64,000 nucleotides of DNA from Protula sp. h YS-2021 (GCA_949752745.1 OX457029.1:41418500-41482499), one strand, 5' to 3'. Counted from the first letter of the stretch, positions 33,541 through 45,597 are shown. The notes: generated by a model not told the origin, from the letters alone. Made by a program: numbers and translations.

Positions 33541-34248
33541 TCATCCATATCCTTTCTTTTGATCAATTTCTAGGGAATGTTTAATCGTGAGGTGACCCTG
33601 GAATTCCCTAGCCCCGGTAAAATGACAGCCACATAAAGTACATACAAGGCAAATATTTTTCGTAGTGTGAACCCCAGAAAAATGTCCTGCTTTCTGTAAA
33701 TCACCTTCGTTTGTAGGAGGGAGATTTCTCCCACATTCTTTACACAGATTCGCGGCAGGTTCGTCCTTATTTGGCCTCACAGGTGATCGTGAGCGAGATT
33801 TAATTACCAGTCTTATTATTCCGCGACCTCGCCCCGCTGGAGCCACGCGGACCTTCCCAGGTGCTCCAGGAATAGGCGTCGCAACTTCTTCCAGGTGCCC
33901 ACGCTGGCCATGGGATGGGGCCCTTTGAGTGCTTGTTGGCCTCCGTCTAAATATCTGTGTGCGCACAGTTATCGATGGTTCCTGCCGTCCCACCAATGCA
34001 GAGTACACTCCTTGATTTTCGTTCGGTGCAGCGACACGACTTCCATCCTGCTGCATGATCTGGCGTTCGAAAGGGTCTTTCCCTTTCGCCCGCCAGAATC
34101 GTCGTGCCCAATCTCGATGCGATTCAGTGGATACGGGGTGCTCGTCCATCTCCTCCATAGTGAACAGTCGCATGGGGTACAGAAAACATTTGTAAGTGAT
34201 CACCCCGGGCTGTTCCCTGGGGTCCGTTTCTACGTAGAATTTCGCCAT
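33541..34248 (-). CDS. Unidentified 235-aa protein with C2H2-type zinc finger
   Basis: The longest uninterrupted non-repeat frame in the window. The start at 34248 is the first Met. Residues ~60-150 are polar, with RGRG and RSRSRSPVRP segments. Residues ~168-190 have CKECGRNLPP. Near the C-terminus a CxxC...HLTIKH arrangement (CTLCGCHFTGAREFQGH then LTIKH) fits a C2H2 finger. It lies about 700 bp downstream of the Ty3 integrase on the same strand and, if the LTRs bound one element, inside that element. It may be an accessory retroelement gene or an unrelated host or transposon gene. I do not recognise a named family. Confidence 0.5.
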   Translation of the reverse strand: MAKFYVETDPREQPGVITYKCFLYPMRLFTMEEMDEHPVSTESHRDWARRFWRAKGKDPFERQIMQQDGSRVAAPNENQGVYSALVGRQEPSITVRTQIFRRRPTSTQRAPSHGQRGHLEEVATPIPGAPGKVRVAPAGRGRGIIRLVIKSRSRSPVRPNKDEPAANLCKECGRNLPPTNEGDLQKAGHFSGVHTTKNICLVCTLCGCHFTGAREFQGHLTIKHSLEIDQKKGYG

Positions 34249-34249
34249 A

Positions 34250-34950
34250 ATTTAAAATCATTCGTAGAATGCAAGCTTACAAATATTGGCTTGGTGATCA
34301 CGTCATCGGAAACATTCGAAACAAGTTGGTAGCCAATCATAAATTCTCCCGGTGAAAGATCAAAGAACAAGCAAACGATAGTTACAAGCACCTGCTGGTG
34401 TTGCATTTACTCTGGGTTCTTGTGAAACAACATCCACCATTACACGCCAGACGTTGATATCCCGAATTTTAATAATTTTAATTAGAAGATACTGTGTTTC
34501 TTATTGTTTATAGGCATGATTGAAGTTTAAAATTTTTATTAAAAAATTTGGAACGGAGAAATCGGTCACTGTAGCTACGTGGGCAGGGTCGCTAATCCCT
34601 GATAAGCTTGAACAAAGAAAGCTTACACGCTACCCGAGTGTATGTTACTTCTATAACATTAAATCTTCGTCTGAGACTCTGTTTCAGTAAAATTCTGGTC
34701 TCTTTCTTTCCCTCTGAGGTCTCTCCAGACGATTTCTTGGTTCTGGAGCTAAGTTGTTCTCATCGATTTGAATTACGGACTTCCTGCCGAACTTCTCAAT
34801 ATTTCTGTCTAGCCAGTCTGTGTTTGGTTCCTCCCTGAAATAAGCTGGCTTCTAGTGATTGTGATGTACTACTAATGTGTTTGACATCGGCGATTGCTGA
34901 ATTCTGTACACCACATCAGATAAGATTTCTACAATGTAGAAAGGTCCTGT
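34250..34950. other. No recognisable feature
   Basis: This is the sequence between the integrase remnant and the zinc-finger frame. The frames on plus (34608-34838 and others) show no domain. It may be the untranslated tail of the Ty3 element. Confidence 0.5.
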
Positions 34951-35764
34951 CTAAAAACTTAATAACGTGGGACACTGGCCTTTCTTAAACGCTGGTCTCC
35001 AGTACCATACTGCATCTTTTAACTGATACTGGTGGGGCCACCGTCTCCTTAAGTAACTCTTCTGTTGATGTTCTACTGCTTTACGTGAGCATTGCATGGC
35101 GGCGGCTTGAGATTTTCTGAGCATATTTTGAATATGTCTGACGCCAAAGCTTCTACGGGTAAATACATTTTCTCTTCCAAAAATAAGGAAATTGGGAGTA
35201 TACCCTGTAGCGCTCGATTTACAACTCCTGAACGCCATTGTCAAGAAAGGGAGCAGTCCATCCCATTCCCATTCTTCTAGGACAAGCTGAGGATTTTTCA
35301 ATTCCCAACAGTTTACACACGGCACGAAAGACGTTGGACTCAAGCTCAGTTCCTTTATCGGAATGAATCTCTAAAGGACATCCCAAAAGGCATATCCACT
35401 CTTTGACAAGCGCATCAGCAACGGTTCCAGCAGTCTGGTGTGGCAAGCCATAAGCCTCAACCCAACGAGAAAACATATCGGTAACCACCAAAATGTATAT
35501 GTTGCCTTTGCTTGTTTCAACCAAGGGTCCAATAATGTCACAAACCTCCACGGCATTTTTCATTTCGGGCCAAAAGTATTTGGTTTGTAACTTGGAGTAA
35601 GTCTTTGCAACTACAAGTTGACCTGCTGTGATCGAATCGTGACAGTGGTATAGAAGTTTGGATTGGTACACTTCTGGTATCAGCAACTGAAAACAATTTC
35701 CCCGTCTCTGATCGCTATTCCGTCGAAATAGAAGTCCATCCTCTAACAGAATATTCTTCCACAA
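34951..35764 (-). pseudogene. Ty3 integrase, deleted and frameshifted
   Basis: The N-terminal zinc-binding part is recognisable (KLLYHCHDS ... YFWPEMKNAVEVC), but the usual second His is Gln (AGQLV) and the following CxxC region is missing: EVC runs straight into DIIGPL. The first two catalytic aspartates are present (DIIGPL; IHSDKG). The segment that should carry the catalytic Glu is missing at a shift near 35270-35310, after which the frame 35343-34951 resumes with the core's C-terminal part (TGYTPNFLIFGRE). The enzyme would be inactive. Confidence 0.85.
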
Positions 35765-35848
35765 AGCCGCATAGCTCTTGAATTCCTTACTTAGATGACA
35801 AATATCTTTCCATCTAGTCTTTGTCCCAACTTTGCAAGAAACTAGGTC

Positions 35849-36840
35849 TTATTTTTGAGCTTGGGCCATAGACTCTTTGGACCAGGAAAATGGGTATTTG
35901 CTTTCGTTCTTCGGTGAAATCTCTGCACTTTCTTCTTCTGGTACTTCTAGCGTGTTTGAAGAATGAAGAACTTCGATGGATACATCTTCATAAGAGATTT
36001 CGTTAACTCCATCTAGTGACCCCAGCTTCAATGGACAAGGGCTAACTTCAAATTCCTCTAATGTCGGATCCGAGCATGAATATGCGCAAAGAGAGCGCTT
36101 TCCTCCACAGGGCATTCTACTCATAGCGTCGGCGTTGCCATTCTTGCGACCAGGCCTTGCTTGAATCTCGAAGTCGTATTCAGAGAGGGCGTCATTCCAC
36201 CTCGCTAGCTGGCCAGTTGGGTCCTTGAAAGATAGTAGATATCGCAAAGAAGCGTGGCCTGTTCTGACGACGAAGTAGCATCTCCATTGTAGTACATTAT
36301 AGACAATTGACAGTAACTCCTGCCTTCTCACACAGTTATTCAGTTCAACCTTGCTAAGAGCCTTTGAAGAATAAGCTATGACGGCTGGCTGGCCATCCTG
36401 CATTTGACTAAGCACTCCTCCGAGTCCTTCAGGCCTGCTATCTGTATCTACTATCTACATTCCTTTTTCTCGTGGTAGAGATAGTACTGGTGCTGAGATA
36501 GGCTTTTCCATCAAGAGACAAAAGGCCTCTTTGCATTTTGAAGGCCATACAAAATCTTGTTTCCCTTTACCACCCTTATCAAGCAAACGATTCAAAGGGA
36601 AGGCTATCTTTGCGTAATCCTGGATGAATTTTCGGTAGTAGTTAATGAGACCCAAGAAAGCTCTCACTCCTGAGACATCCAGCGGTCTTGGAAACGCTTT
36701 GACAGCCTCTATTTTGGCAGGATCAGTGTGTACTCCATTTCAACTCATGGTATATCCAAGGTAGAGTATTTCCCTTTGAAACAGGTAGCACTTTTTTGGC
36801 TTTAATCCTGTTTCCAAAGTCTCTATCTTGCCCATAGAAG
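35849..36840 (-). pseudogene. Ty3 RT thumb and RNase H, truncated and broken
   Basis: It begins with a KPKKCYLFQREILYLGY segment fused to gag. A stop follows, then GVRAFLGLINYYRKF (RT connection), a stop near 36455, then the RNase H frame 36415-35849. In RNase H the first Asp (DTDSRPEGLGGVLSQ) and the Glu (RRQELLSIV) are present. The usual TDH is TGH here (RTGHASLRYLLSF), so a catalytic Asp is replaced by Gly. An acidic tail follows before the stop. Confidence 0.82.
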
Positions 36841-39387
36841 GAGACTTTGTGAAGCTTAAATTAGCCCGGCTTGGAGAATTCTTCCTAAAATGACCGAAAC
36901 CTCCACAATTGAAGCATTTTATTTGTTGAACATCGTACTTTCCAACAAGTTTCTTATTTCCATCCCTTGCGTTGAAAGTCTTCTTGATGAAATTGATCGC
37001 ATCATTATCTGGGTCCTCTTCATCAGAAAAATCATCTTCCGCTGGTCGAACCATTCTGATCCAATCTTTGGTAGCATAATTCTTCTGTTTTTGCAGAGCA
37101 GACTTAGCGGCACTGTATCTCTCTGCGTATCGCATCGCGGCTTCGGAAGATACTGGAGGATCTACCAACAGTTCCTGTTTTAGCGCGTAATGTTGTATGC
37201 CGTTTATGAAGTGTTTCTTCAAAAGTGATTCCTGTTGTCTCCATTCTGGCACTTCTTTGTACGCGAGAGACACGTCTTCTCACTTCATCTAGATAAGTTC
37301 GAAGATTTTCGCCGTGCTTCCGCATATGGTTCTCCAGAAGAGCCTGGAAGTGATGACTTCTGTCTCCAACTCCAAAGCCCTGTTCCATGGCTTGAAATAG
37401 CTGCTCACACGTTGTGTTTGCAAGTTGTTCCTCCATCGAAATTATGAATGTACGCGCTTCGTCATGCAAGTTTGCCAGAAGATAATATTTTCTTTCTAGT
37501 TCACTCCAATTGTTGAGACTAGCAGCCTCCAAGAATAACCTCTTAAAATATCTCCACTCGTTGTATCTACCATTGAAAGATGGTGGTTTGATTTTTAAGT
37601 TTAGTTCGCGATTGTATTGTTGCGGTCTATGAGCACGATGACTACCGAAGTGATTTTCAAGGGGCGTCTTTTCTTTTGGGTTCCGATAGCCATTATGATC
37701 CTCAAAAGCATCATCTTCTTATTGAACATGATCTCGCCTGCCGTACAAGTAATCTCTCCCAGTTAGGACAGTTTCTGGGGGTCTGACCTCTTGTACCATT
37801 TGCGAGACGTTGCGTCAACGGCATATGCCATCCATGTACGGACCATTTCGACTTATCTGAGAGCTGTTATAATGTCTCTTAACATATTGTCTTGGAGGTG
37901 AAGAGTTGGGAACATCACGCCATGAATGCAAATTCTCTCCCCAAGTACCAGAACTTTGCCCTGGATGTTCTCGTACATCGTACGAGTCATTGGACAACGA
38001 TCCTGAAACTTCTCTTCTCCCATATATAGGATCTGTTCGAGTACTGATATGGTCATCTCGCAGATACTGCGAGCGAACCAAATTATCACATTGATTTTCT
38101 CTCAAATTGGGTGAGGTGCTCAGCATCTCTCGGAGATGTGTGTTTCTGTTCTCCAAGCCACATTTTTTTAATATTCAATTTCTATCTAGAGTATGCCTGG
38201 AAGGCATGGGATCCACATATTGAGTTTACAAACCACAGACAGTACTACTTGGAATACGCCTGGTAGGCATGTTATCCATATAATGAGTCTCAAAACTACG
38301 ATCATTATCGTAGTAGACTCCTCCCATTCCTCTTTGCTTTATTGAAGTGTGTTGATCCACCCCTACTTCTGCAGTTTCAATCGGAACTTTTGATTTGTGG
38401 AAAGGTTTGCCATCATTTCTTGTCATAGGAGACCTATTTTGCTCGAAAAGTAATCTCCCTTGGTTGTTATTCGGCCTATTTCCACCATCTATCCCATAAT
38501 TATTGAGTTGTGGACCAGATTTAACAGGACCCTCAAATTCTTGGCAACACCGGATTAACAGGTGCTTTGCAATATTTTGTTTTGTCTGCAGGATGTGTTG
38601 AATATTCTGAAAGCACTTTTAAATCATCCTGGTGGATTTCCTGTGAATTTAGTCTTCTGTTGGCATTTTCTTTGGAAAATTTTTTTTCCTCCAGAAGTTC
38701 TTTATTCTCTGATGATCGGAAATTACCGAATCGTTCGGCCCCTTCAGAAATTTTCCAACCATCAGCTGATTGAAAATCTGTCAAAAATTGTGACATGTTT
38801 GTGTTTGTGTTGGTTTTATCGTTCAAAGAAGGCATGTCTTCCTCAAAAAGGCCAGGAGGATTCGTTCTCCGAACCATATTCGGAGGATAGGGCATCATTC
38901 CTGCAAAAGAATTACGGTTCGCAGCTTGAAAATGGGTCTGAAATGGCTCCAAGTTTGAACTGCTCGGAGGTAAGTTTTCGTCGGATCTCAGATCATATCT
39001 TCTCAGGATAGGGGGAGAATTGTATATGGAACTGCGTGAAACCACAGAAACACTCCGTCTTAAAACTTGAGTAACTGACATCTCACCAGAGCGAATAAAT
39101 CCAGTATTTTTGTTTCCTGCGGTTGCGACAAAAGGTTGACTTTCCCAAGTTTTCTGGGTTTTCCGAGCTGCGGTACGTTCCACAGTAAAACCAGATTCTT
39201 GAGGATAAACGCCTGGTTGATTTGCAATATCCGGATTATTATTGGCTTCATTTAAAAACGAAGATTCTACCCCCAGTAATGGTGGAATTCCAGAAGTAAC
39301 TGCATCTAACACGCCGGAATTTTCTGTGACAACTGCCAGAATTTTCTCCTCAACAGAATTTTGACTATCCCTTAATCCTAGCCCCAA
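36840..39387 (-). pseudogene. Ty3 gag, broken
   Basis: The leader frame 39387-38533 (284 codons) is polar and Asn/Ser/Pro-rich. The 38426-37815 frames continue it. The gag core is seen at about 37600-37104, with SFNGRYNEWRYF and LERKYYLLANLHDEA-type capsid sequence. A shift near 37270 leads to the frame ending with a zinc knuckle near 36900: CFNCGGFGHFRKNS has Ser where the last Cys is expected. Beyond the knuckle the frame runs directly into RT sequence. Confidence 0.8.
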
Positions 39388-39690
39388 AGAACCTTCTGTA
39401 GTAACATTATATTCTGAAGTTTTGGGGCCAACTCCGAAATTACCGAAAAATTTAGAAGTCTCCTGAATTACTCAATTTTTCGCATTTTGATTAACATTTT
39501 TTCTCTCAAAATTTTCCTCAGTCTCGAAGGAATTAGGCCTTTTTACCTTCTCGCCTGGACCTCGCCCTTGGACGACTTTTTCCTTTGCTCCTTAATTCCA
39601 TCTTTATCCCCTTCGAATTTTGTATGCGAAAAAAATCTAAGTTTTTTTTATTTTAAGCGAAAAATTGCCAAATTTGCAGCACACGTTGAC

Positions 39691-39708
39691 TCTTTGTCGC
39701 TGCCGCCA
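39691..39708 (-). promoter_or_regulatory. Candidate primer-binding site
   Basis: One base inside the LTR end (...GTCACA, then T), the minus strand reads TGGCGGCAGCGACAAAGA. A TGG directly after an LTR is the hallmark of pairing with a tRNA 3' CCA end. The matching tRNA needs a search. Confidence 0.65.
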
Positions 39709-39709
39709 A

Positions 39710-39851
39710 TGTGACAAAATAGTGTGCGTCAATTAGTAGAGCTGACTGTACCGACGGACGGACAAAATGCACGCAACGTCACGATCAACGTTGCGTGCTC
39801 GCATCAATCAATCAATTACGAAATCAATTAGCACAGGACTGATTGCTTACA
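39710..39851 (-). mobile_element. LTR-like sequence (presumed 5' LTR), shortened
   Basis: It shares 60 bp (two differences) with the left copy at 28444 and a distal block with CACGCAACGTCACGA. A central ~125 bp is missing and a short inverted duplication (AACGTTGCGTGC) is present. On the minus strand it would start TGTAAGCAATCAG and end GTCACA, satisfying TG...CA. LINE sequence begins directly beyond it. Confidence 0.65.
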
Positions 39852-41270
39852 ACATCACCAATTCTTCACAAATCTAAGACAGGCAAAAATTTGATCGGCG
39901 TCGATTGGAACGTCGATTTCTTAAATCATCTTCGAGACGGTGCAAAGGCTGAATTTCTCTATAACCGTGTCTTAGAATGCAGCCAAGATCAAAACCTCCT
40001 GTTCAACGTCATTAAGGAGATCCTAGGCTGGAATAAGTCAAAGCTCATTCCATCCATTATACCAGAGGAAGCACTTCCGACCGTATTTTGCGAGTTTTTT
40101 ATCGGGAAAATTGTGCGTATTCGTCTCGAAGAAACACTCGATACTTTTAATGAACTACTCCCAAATGTTTAGCGCGATCACTCTTCAACCTGTAGACAGT
40201 CTTTAACTGAGTTTCAACCTGCGACTGTTAGTGAAGTTGAATCTTTAATACGTAATTCTCCATTGTTAGCTGGAGCCTTGACCCAATACCAACGGGCCTA
40301 CTCAAAGCCTGTTTGCCTGAGCTCTCAACAATGCTTACCCGGATTATCAACCTCTCACTTAAGAAAGCAGAGGTCCCCAGCACACTCAAACGAGCAGTGG
40401 CGACACCTCTTCTGATACTCTCATATCACACTCTGATATACCAAAGAATTATCGACCCATATCCAATTTAAGTTTTGCGTCATACCTCGTCGTGCATCTA
40501 GTACACAAAAGGATAAATGACTACCTTCGGACGCACGTCCTTCTCAATAAGTACCAGTCTCCGTAAGGATGTTCCATTCCACTGAAAGTGTCCTCCTCCG
40601 CGTGCAAAATGATATACTATCTGCCCTCCATGAGAAGAAAATGTTGCCGTCGCAATGTTAGATCTCAGCGCTGCTTTTGATACCATTGACCACTCGATTC
40701 CGTTTCACCGTCGTGAGACTCGTTTTGGTATCAAAGGCCATACCCTCAACTGGATAAAATCGTATCTAGATCAACGTTTTCAATGGTCAATCGCCGGATA
40801 TCACAGTTGGCTTCGGCGAGCCGCAGGGGTCAGTCCTAGGTCCGTTGCTATTTACCGTATACGTAACACCTCTCTCAAATTTTGCAGATAGTCGTTTTGT
40901 TTTACTCTACCATTTTTATGCTGATGACAGCCAATTATACGTGTCTTTTGATCCTCGAACTTGTCCAGACAAAGCTGTAAACTGTCTTCAGAAATGTATA
41001 TCTGCTGTAAAAAAACTGGATGAAAATCAATATGCTAAAATTAAACGAAGATAAGACAGATTTCATTCTCTTGGCTCCTCCTACGCTTTTTGCAAAACGC
41101 CATCGCCATCCCTTAACATCAGCAATACCACGAATAACTGAAGTGATTGCGTGAAGAACCTAGGTGCATTTTGCGACACCCATATGTCTATGGAAAGATT
41201 TATCTCAGAAAAAATTAAAAACAGTATGTATTTCATAAAAAATATCAACCGGATATGTCGATATCTCTTT
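39852..41270 (+). mobile_element. LINE fragment: reverse transcriptase
   Basis: Plus-strand frames in order carry the pre-RT linker (39843-40172, AEFLYNRVLECSQDQ), an RT block LDLSAAFDTIDHS (40655) with TLNWIKSYLDQRF, the catalytic FYADDSQLYVSF (YADD about 40917-40928), and KNLGAFCDTHMSMERFI (41151). Stops and shifts separate them, and the 3' end of the ORF is missing. It resembles CR1/Jockey-group LINEs. It continues the protein region of the fragment at 28095-28443. Confidence 0.85.
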
Positions 41271-42299
41271 CATATATGGTTTTTGCTGTGGTATTCTTTT
41301 GGGTGTGACACGCAGTCTGATAATAAACATGGAGGCAAAATAATAAGGCTGCTATCTGCGTCTTAAAAACCTTTTGATGAGATGGGAAAATTGTGATTAT
41401 TGTATATTTACACGTTTCAGACAATTCTGAATATTTTTGGCTTTTTGACCCCACGTAGGAAAAAATTGCGATTGTAACTAAAATGAAGGAACAAACCTTG
41501 ATAGCTAATTTAAGTTTCCGCTTCTCCCTGGAAGAGAGTGAATGGTAACTTAGAAGATGCGCATGATTAATTTCAAAATGTATTTAATAAAATCAAAGCG
41601 TTTGGAAGTTATTACGTTCAACAACAAGAGCTATGTCAGCTTTGTATGCAGCTGGGTGGGTGGGTGACAGCAGTCCAATTAGCTGAGCATAAACAGATGA
41701 AAACAGCTAATCTGACAGAGGAATAACTGGCCGAAGTGGAGTTGATTAATACAAATGTACAGAACCACCTTGGATTAATATGTACATATGGCAGTGCTGG
41801 AGGATATATAGAAGATGATGATTGACAGTGCCGCAGATTTGTTTGTAAGTTACGTGAACCTTAAAACTTTTGTGGTAAATGTGAAACTTTAAAGGTTGGC
41901 GAGATACATATAGAGGAATGGTCAGTGTATGGAGACGAGTGACACTATAAAAGAACTCCTAGGTAAGGTACACAATCATATATATTCTGTGGAGACTAAG
42001 CAGAAAAGACTATTTATTGTGAACATGGATTTAATTTTCAAAGGGATATATGCAGACTTTATGATTGATGAATTAACTCGCTTTGGACTCGAGAAAGAAC
42101 AGCTTTAGAAATTGGATACCTACTGGGACTTGACACACTTCAACTTTAACAGAATTGAATGACACAACAGATTTATTGAACAGTGTTATGAAACTGTAAC
42201 AGAAGCCCAGATGACTTTGATTTTGATTTTGCATTTGACTTTATGCGTACTGATGTAGGAGTGTACTCTCGTGTGGTATATTATTTGACAGAATATTTT

Positions 42300-42790
42300 G
42301 CAGTGGAAAAGTTTTTCAACAATTCTATAAAAATATTTTATGGCCCCTTGCTGCAGATCAACCTTTGTACAAAGGCATGAAAAGAGTGATATTTCGTCAA
42401 CATATTCCAGAGGATATTGAAAAACGTTTCAATCCACAACAGAATAACTTACTCATTATCGATGATCTCATGACCAAATGTCATGACCAGATTGTTTAGT
42501 TTTGGAAATAGTTTAAAAATCTAAGTATAATTTTCATCGTACACAATCTATTTCACCATGGAAAGGAAATGCGTAATATTAGTTTAAATTACACATGGCA
42601 TTATTCTTTTTAAGAATCCAAGAGATAGTCAACAGATTAGCACATTGGCTCAACAAAAAATCTATAAAGGGAAATCTCAGTTTCTCATTGAGGCATATCA
42701 AGATGCTACAAGCAAATCTCATGGTTATTTATTTATTGATTTCAAACCAAAGACAGAAGATAAGTTACGTATTTGCACACGTATTCTAAC
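42300..42790 (+). pseudogene. Polinton packaging ATPase, C-terminal part, broken
   Basis: A hydrophobic-acidic Walker B-like LIIDDLM occurs at about 42452-42472. After a shift come VHNLFHHGKEM-type and FKNPRDSQQ sequences (about 42545-42630), then a segment ending SHGYLFIDFK near 42750. These are conserved features of the FtsK/HerA-type packaging ATPases of Polintons. The nucleotide-binding N-terminus is not recognisable. Stops and shifts near 42500 and 42590 break the frame. Confidence 0.6.
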
Positions 42791-42859
42791 AATGATACAC
42801 ATTATGTATATGTGAATAAAATTGTGTATAAAGAAGAATTACAACAGTGTTGTAGTGAA

Positions 42860-43745
42860 CGTTAAGATGCCTAGACGGATTCAAGTAAATCAACCACTTC
42901 TTCATTTATTAGCACGTAGTAGTGCTAAACGACGTAATCCTTATTGAAGCAAGCCATAAAAGATGACTTAGTCAGGTTATTTGAAATATGTTTGAATATA
43001 TTGCATGTACATTTACCATTGAAGTCACATACGTATAAAAAATTAAAGCGCATCACTCGATAGCTGATAAGAAAATTTCTCTTCAGCGTAAAAAGAAGTT
43101 GGTTTATCAAAAAGGTGGATTTATTGGAACCTTTGCAGAAATTGTGCCTGCATTATTAGCGCAGTTATTAGTAAAATGAAGCATGCATTGAAAATGGTCC
43201 TTATTCCTGAATCAGAATATAGTCAACCTTCGAATGATAGTATTAAACCTAAAGTGAATAAACTTTAGAAAAGAAACGAAATCGTGAAACTGCAATGTCT
43301 CAACTTCTTGATCGTCATTTACGAAAATTCAATCACAACAACAACGAAAGTCTGCTGCATCAATTAATGCAGAAATGTCAGAAAAGTCACAAACGTTAAC
43401 ATTTCTAAGCCATTTTCAACCTATATATCACGTAAAACTAACACAACTTCTAGCAGAACTTAAGAAACGTGGTACGAGATGCATTGCAAGATAAAAATGA
43501 ACTTGTGTTGAAAAGTGGACATGTAACTGAAAATTAATTATTTACTGAAAGAAGCATTGGTTGCTGCAGGAAGAAAAGAACGACAAGAACCACCACGAGA
43601 CTGGAAGCAGTTTGTTGAGGAAATTGTAGACGCTAACATTCCAAAACTGCTTTTTGGCAAAAACACAACTCGTGAACATATTACAAAAGAGATAAAACGG
43701 TGCCAACAAAGGCAGTTTCCAGAAGGATGGGAACCATTTTAACAT
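42860..43745 (+). pseudogene. Remnants of small Polinton genes
   Basis: Short plus-strand frames lie between ATPase and capsid genes. One near 43075-43180 is a lysine-rich start followed by a hydrophobic Gly/Ala/Leu stretch, as in the small membrane or core proteins of these elements. One near 43195-43400 is Gln/Ser-rich. A 61-codon frame at 43557-43742 has no recognisable match. Identification rests mainly on position. Confidence 0.35.
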
Positions 43746-43969
43746 GGCTCAAAGAGTAATGGTGCTGTTGTGAAGAAAATTATTATAAAAATCATATTCC
43801 TGTAAAAGTAAGGTGTGTAAGTGCTTGTTGTCAAGGAGAAGTAGTAGACAGCAATGTAGATCATGCAGATAAGGTGGTTGACGTGTGTCATGCATGAAGT
43901 AGTGTTTATACACATCCAGTCTATATACGATTTAGCCATCATGGAGTCAAGAAGTTTTTACATGCCTTT

Positions 43970-44365
43970 ACCCAGTAATGCCAGCTGAACTATTATCCTA
44001 CTAATAATACCTCTCATTATCGAATTCGTTTACCGCGTACATTATATTTGAAAGGAAAATATGAAGTGGCTTTAACCGAAATTCAATACCTACATACATG
44101 GACGACAATGAGGCATGGAATAGACTATATTCTTGATTATCGATCACCATTACATGCGTTCTATCAAGTCACCATTCCATATAGTTACTATGGAGCCATA
44201 CCTGAATTATGTACTGCAATAAATGAAGAATTACAAAAATCTATTAATGTAAACCCTATTCGCTTAAAGTACGATAAAATTAGACTTAAAGTTTTTCTTA
44301 TTTTAAGAAATAATTATGATATTGTCTTTTCTACTGTCTTTTCTCTTATTTTGAGAAATAATTAA
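43970..44365 (+). pseudogene. Polinton minor capsid (penton-type) gene, broken
   Basis: The frame 44048-44365 starts just after an upstream piece ending in RLPRTLYLKGK and carries YEVALTEIQYLHTW, typical of the jelly-roll minor capsid proteins of Polintons. After about 44290 the frame is disrupted by a short tandem duplication (ATTTTAAGAAATAATTA-like, at about 44299 and 44345), and later pieces (44491-44694) are in another frame. Confidence 0.55.
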
Positions 44366-44579
44366 AATATTTTCCTTTCTACTGAGATTTTATGATTTAT
44401 ACCAAATGAACGGTATAAAGTATCTGGTCTTGCTGAACATCAAGCAGATGTGAAACATGAATTTTATGCGCTTTATGTGTACTGCAGCATTTGCCTGCCG
44501 CAAGTGATTATTATGTTCCCTTAATACGTTCTGTTCCCATTCTTGTGAATGTAGAACCGCTCACTGCCATTACAGATTG

Positions 44580-45136
44580 TGCTCCAATAAACATTTATAT
44601 TTCTGCGAGTACAGAAGAATATTTAGATTTAAAGACAGTAGACTTCATATTGTATATAGCCCTGTACAGCGTGATGGAACAGTTTGTGGTGTAAATGATA
44701 ACGTAGCACCCATCAATGATTTGTTTAACGGGTTATGGTCCAATGTTGAATTATTCCTGAATGATCGATTAATTTCACACAGCACAATTTCCATGGTTAT
44801 AGCAGCATCATTTCTCACCACATTCATGACTCAGAAGAATGTCTCAATTCTGTGATCTCTATGCGTCTCATCTATAAAGATACTGTTGGATCAATGAATG
44901 TTCCTGAGGCGAAAAGAATCAGTCATGAAAGATATATAAAAGGTTTTCATGTAAATCTTGAAGGTGGTAAAATACCTGAAGCAGGAAATAATGATTTACA
45001 TAATCGCCATTTGTATACCCGTCTAAGCCGTGAATTTATGCTTACAGGTGCCTTTAGAGTAGATTTGTTTGAGCAGGATCCTTACCTTCCCAAAGCCGTC
45101 AGAATGAAATTGCGTTCGCATGGACAAAAACATTAA
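44580..45136 (+). pseudogene. Polinton major capsid gene, broken
   Basis: Three overlapping frames carry a VELFLNDRLISHS-type segment (near 44745) and a SREFMLTGAFRVDLF segment (near 45030). Both occur in the double jelly-roll major capsid protein family of Polintons. At least two shifts interrupt it. It ends about 460 bp before the polymerase remnant on the other strand. Confidence 0.6.
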
Positions 45137-45597
45137 TTTGTATTAATGTTAGCAACTTTACGCTGATGGTGAACCAGTCGTGTTCAAACCTCCCTAACTT
45201 AACATTAATGAGGGAAAATACCTTGATGCTTTTGAAACTCTTTACAAATCTTTCGATAAATTGAATCTGCATCTTCTTTTTCATGCACTTGGTAGTATCA
45301 CCTTTACGCTCAGGTTCTCGCTCAACTTTAGGCTCTGTCTTAAACTCCATTTATTGCTTTTTACATGGTGACATGGTACCTGGTAAATAATCCTTTTTAT
45401 CTTTCTAAACCTTGGTTGCCTTTAAAGCTGCTGCAGTGGTAGTGACTTCAACTCAGAATTTTCCATGGGCATTGCCTTAGACTTCGCTGTGGGTATTCCC
45501 GCAGGATTTGCTATTGGCTTTTCTGTAAGTATTATCTTAAGCTTTTCTGTAGCCATTGTTGTAGATGGTAATTGCTGTTCACTCACTGCAGAAATGT

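Larger units (their letters stand above)
34951..39390 (-). mobile_element. Ty3/gypsy retrotransposon, internally deleted
   Basis: Minus-strand gene order is gag, RT thumb/connection, RNase H, integrase. The coding body is in at least seven frames broken by stops and shifts. The protease and the RT fingers and palm (with the YxDD site) are absent. With the LTR-like ends at 28444-28670 and 39710-39851 it would span 11.4 kb, of which 28.7-34.9 kb is not recognisably Ty3. Without intact RT it cannot be autonomous. Confidence 0.88.

Noticed and set aside
42595..42789. Independent 64-codon gene on plus
   Set aside because: It is a shadow frame over the Polinton ATPase remnant, and the meaningful residues are in another frame.
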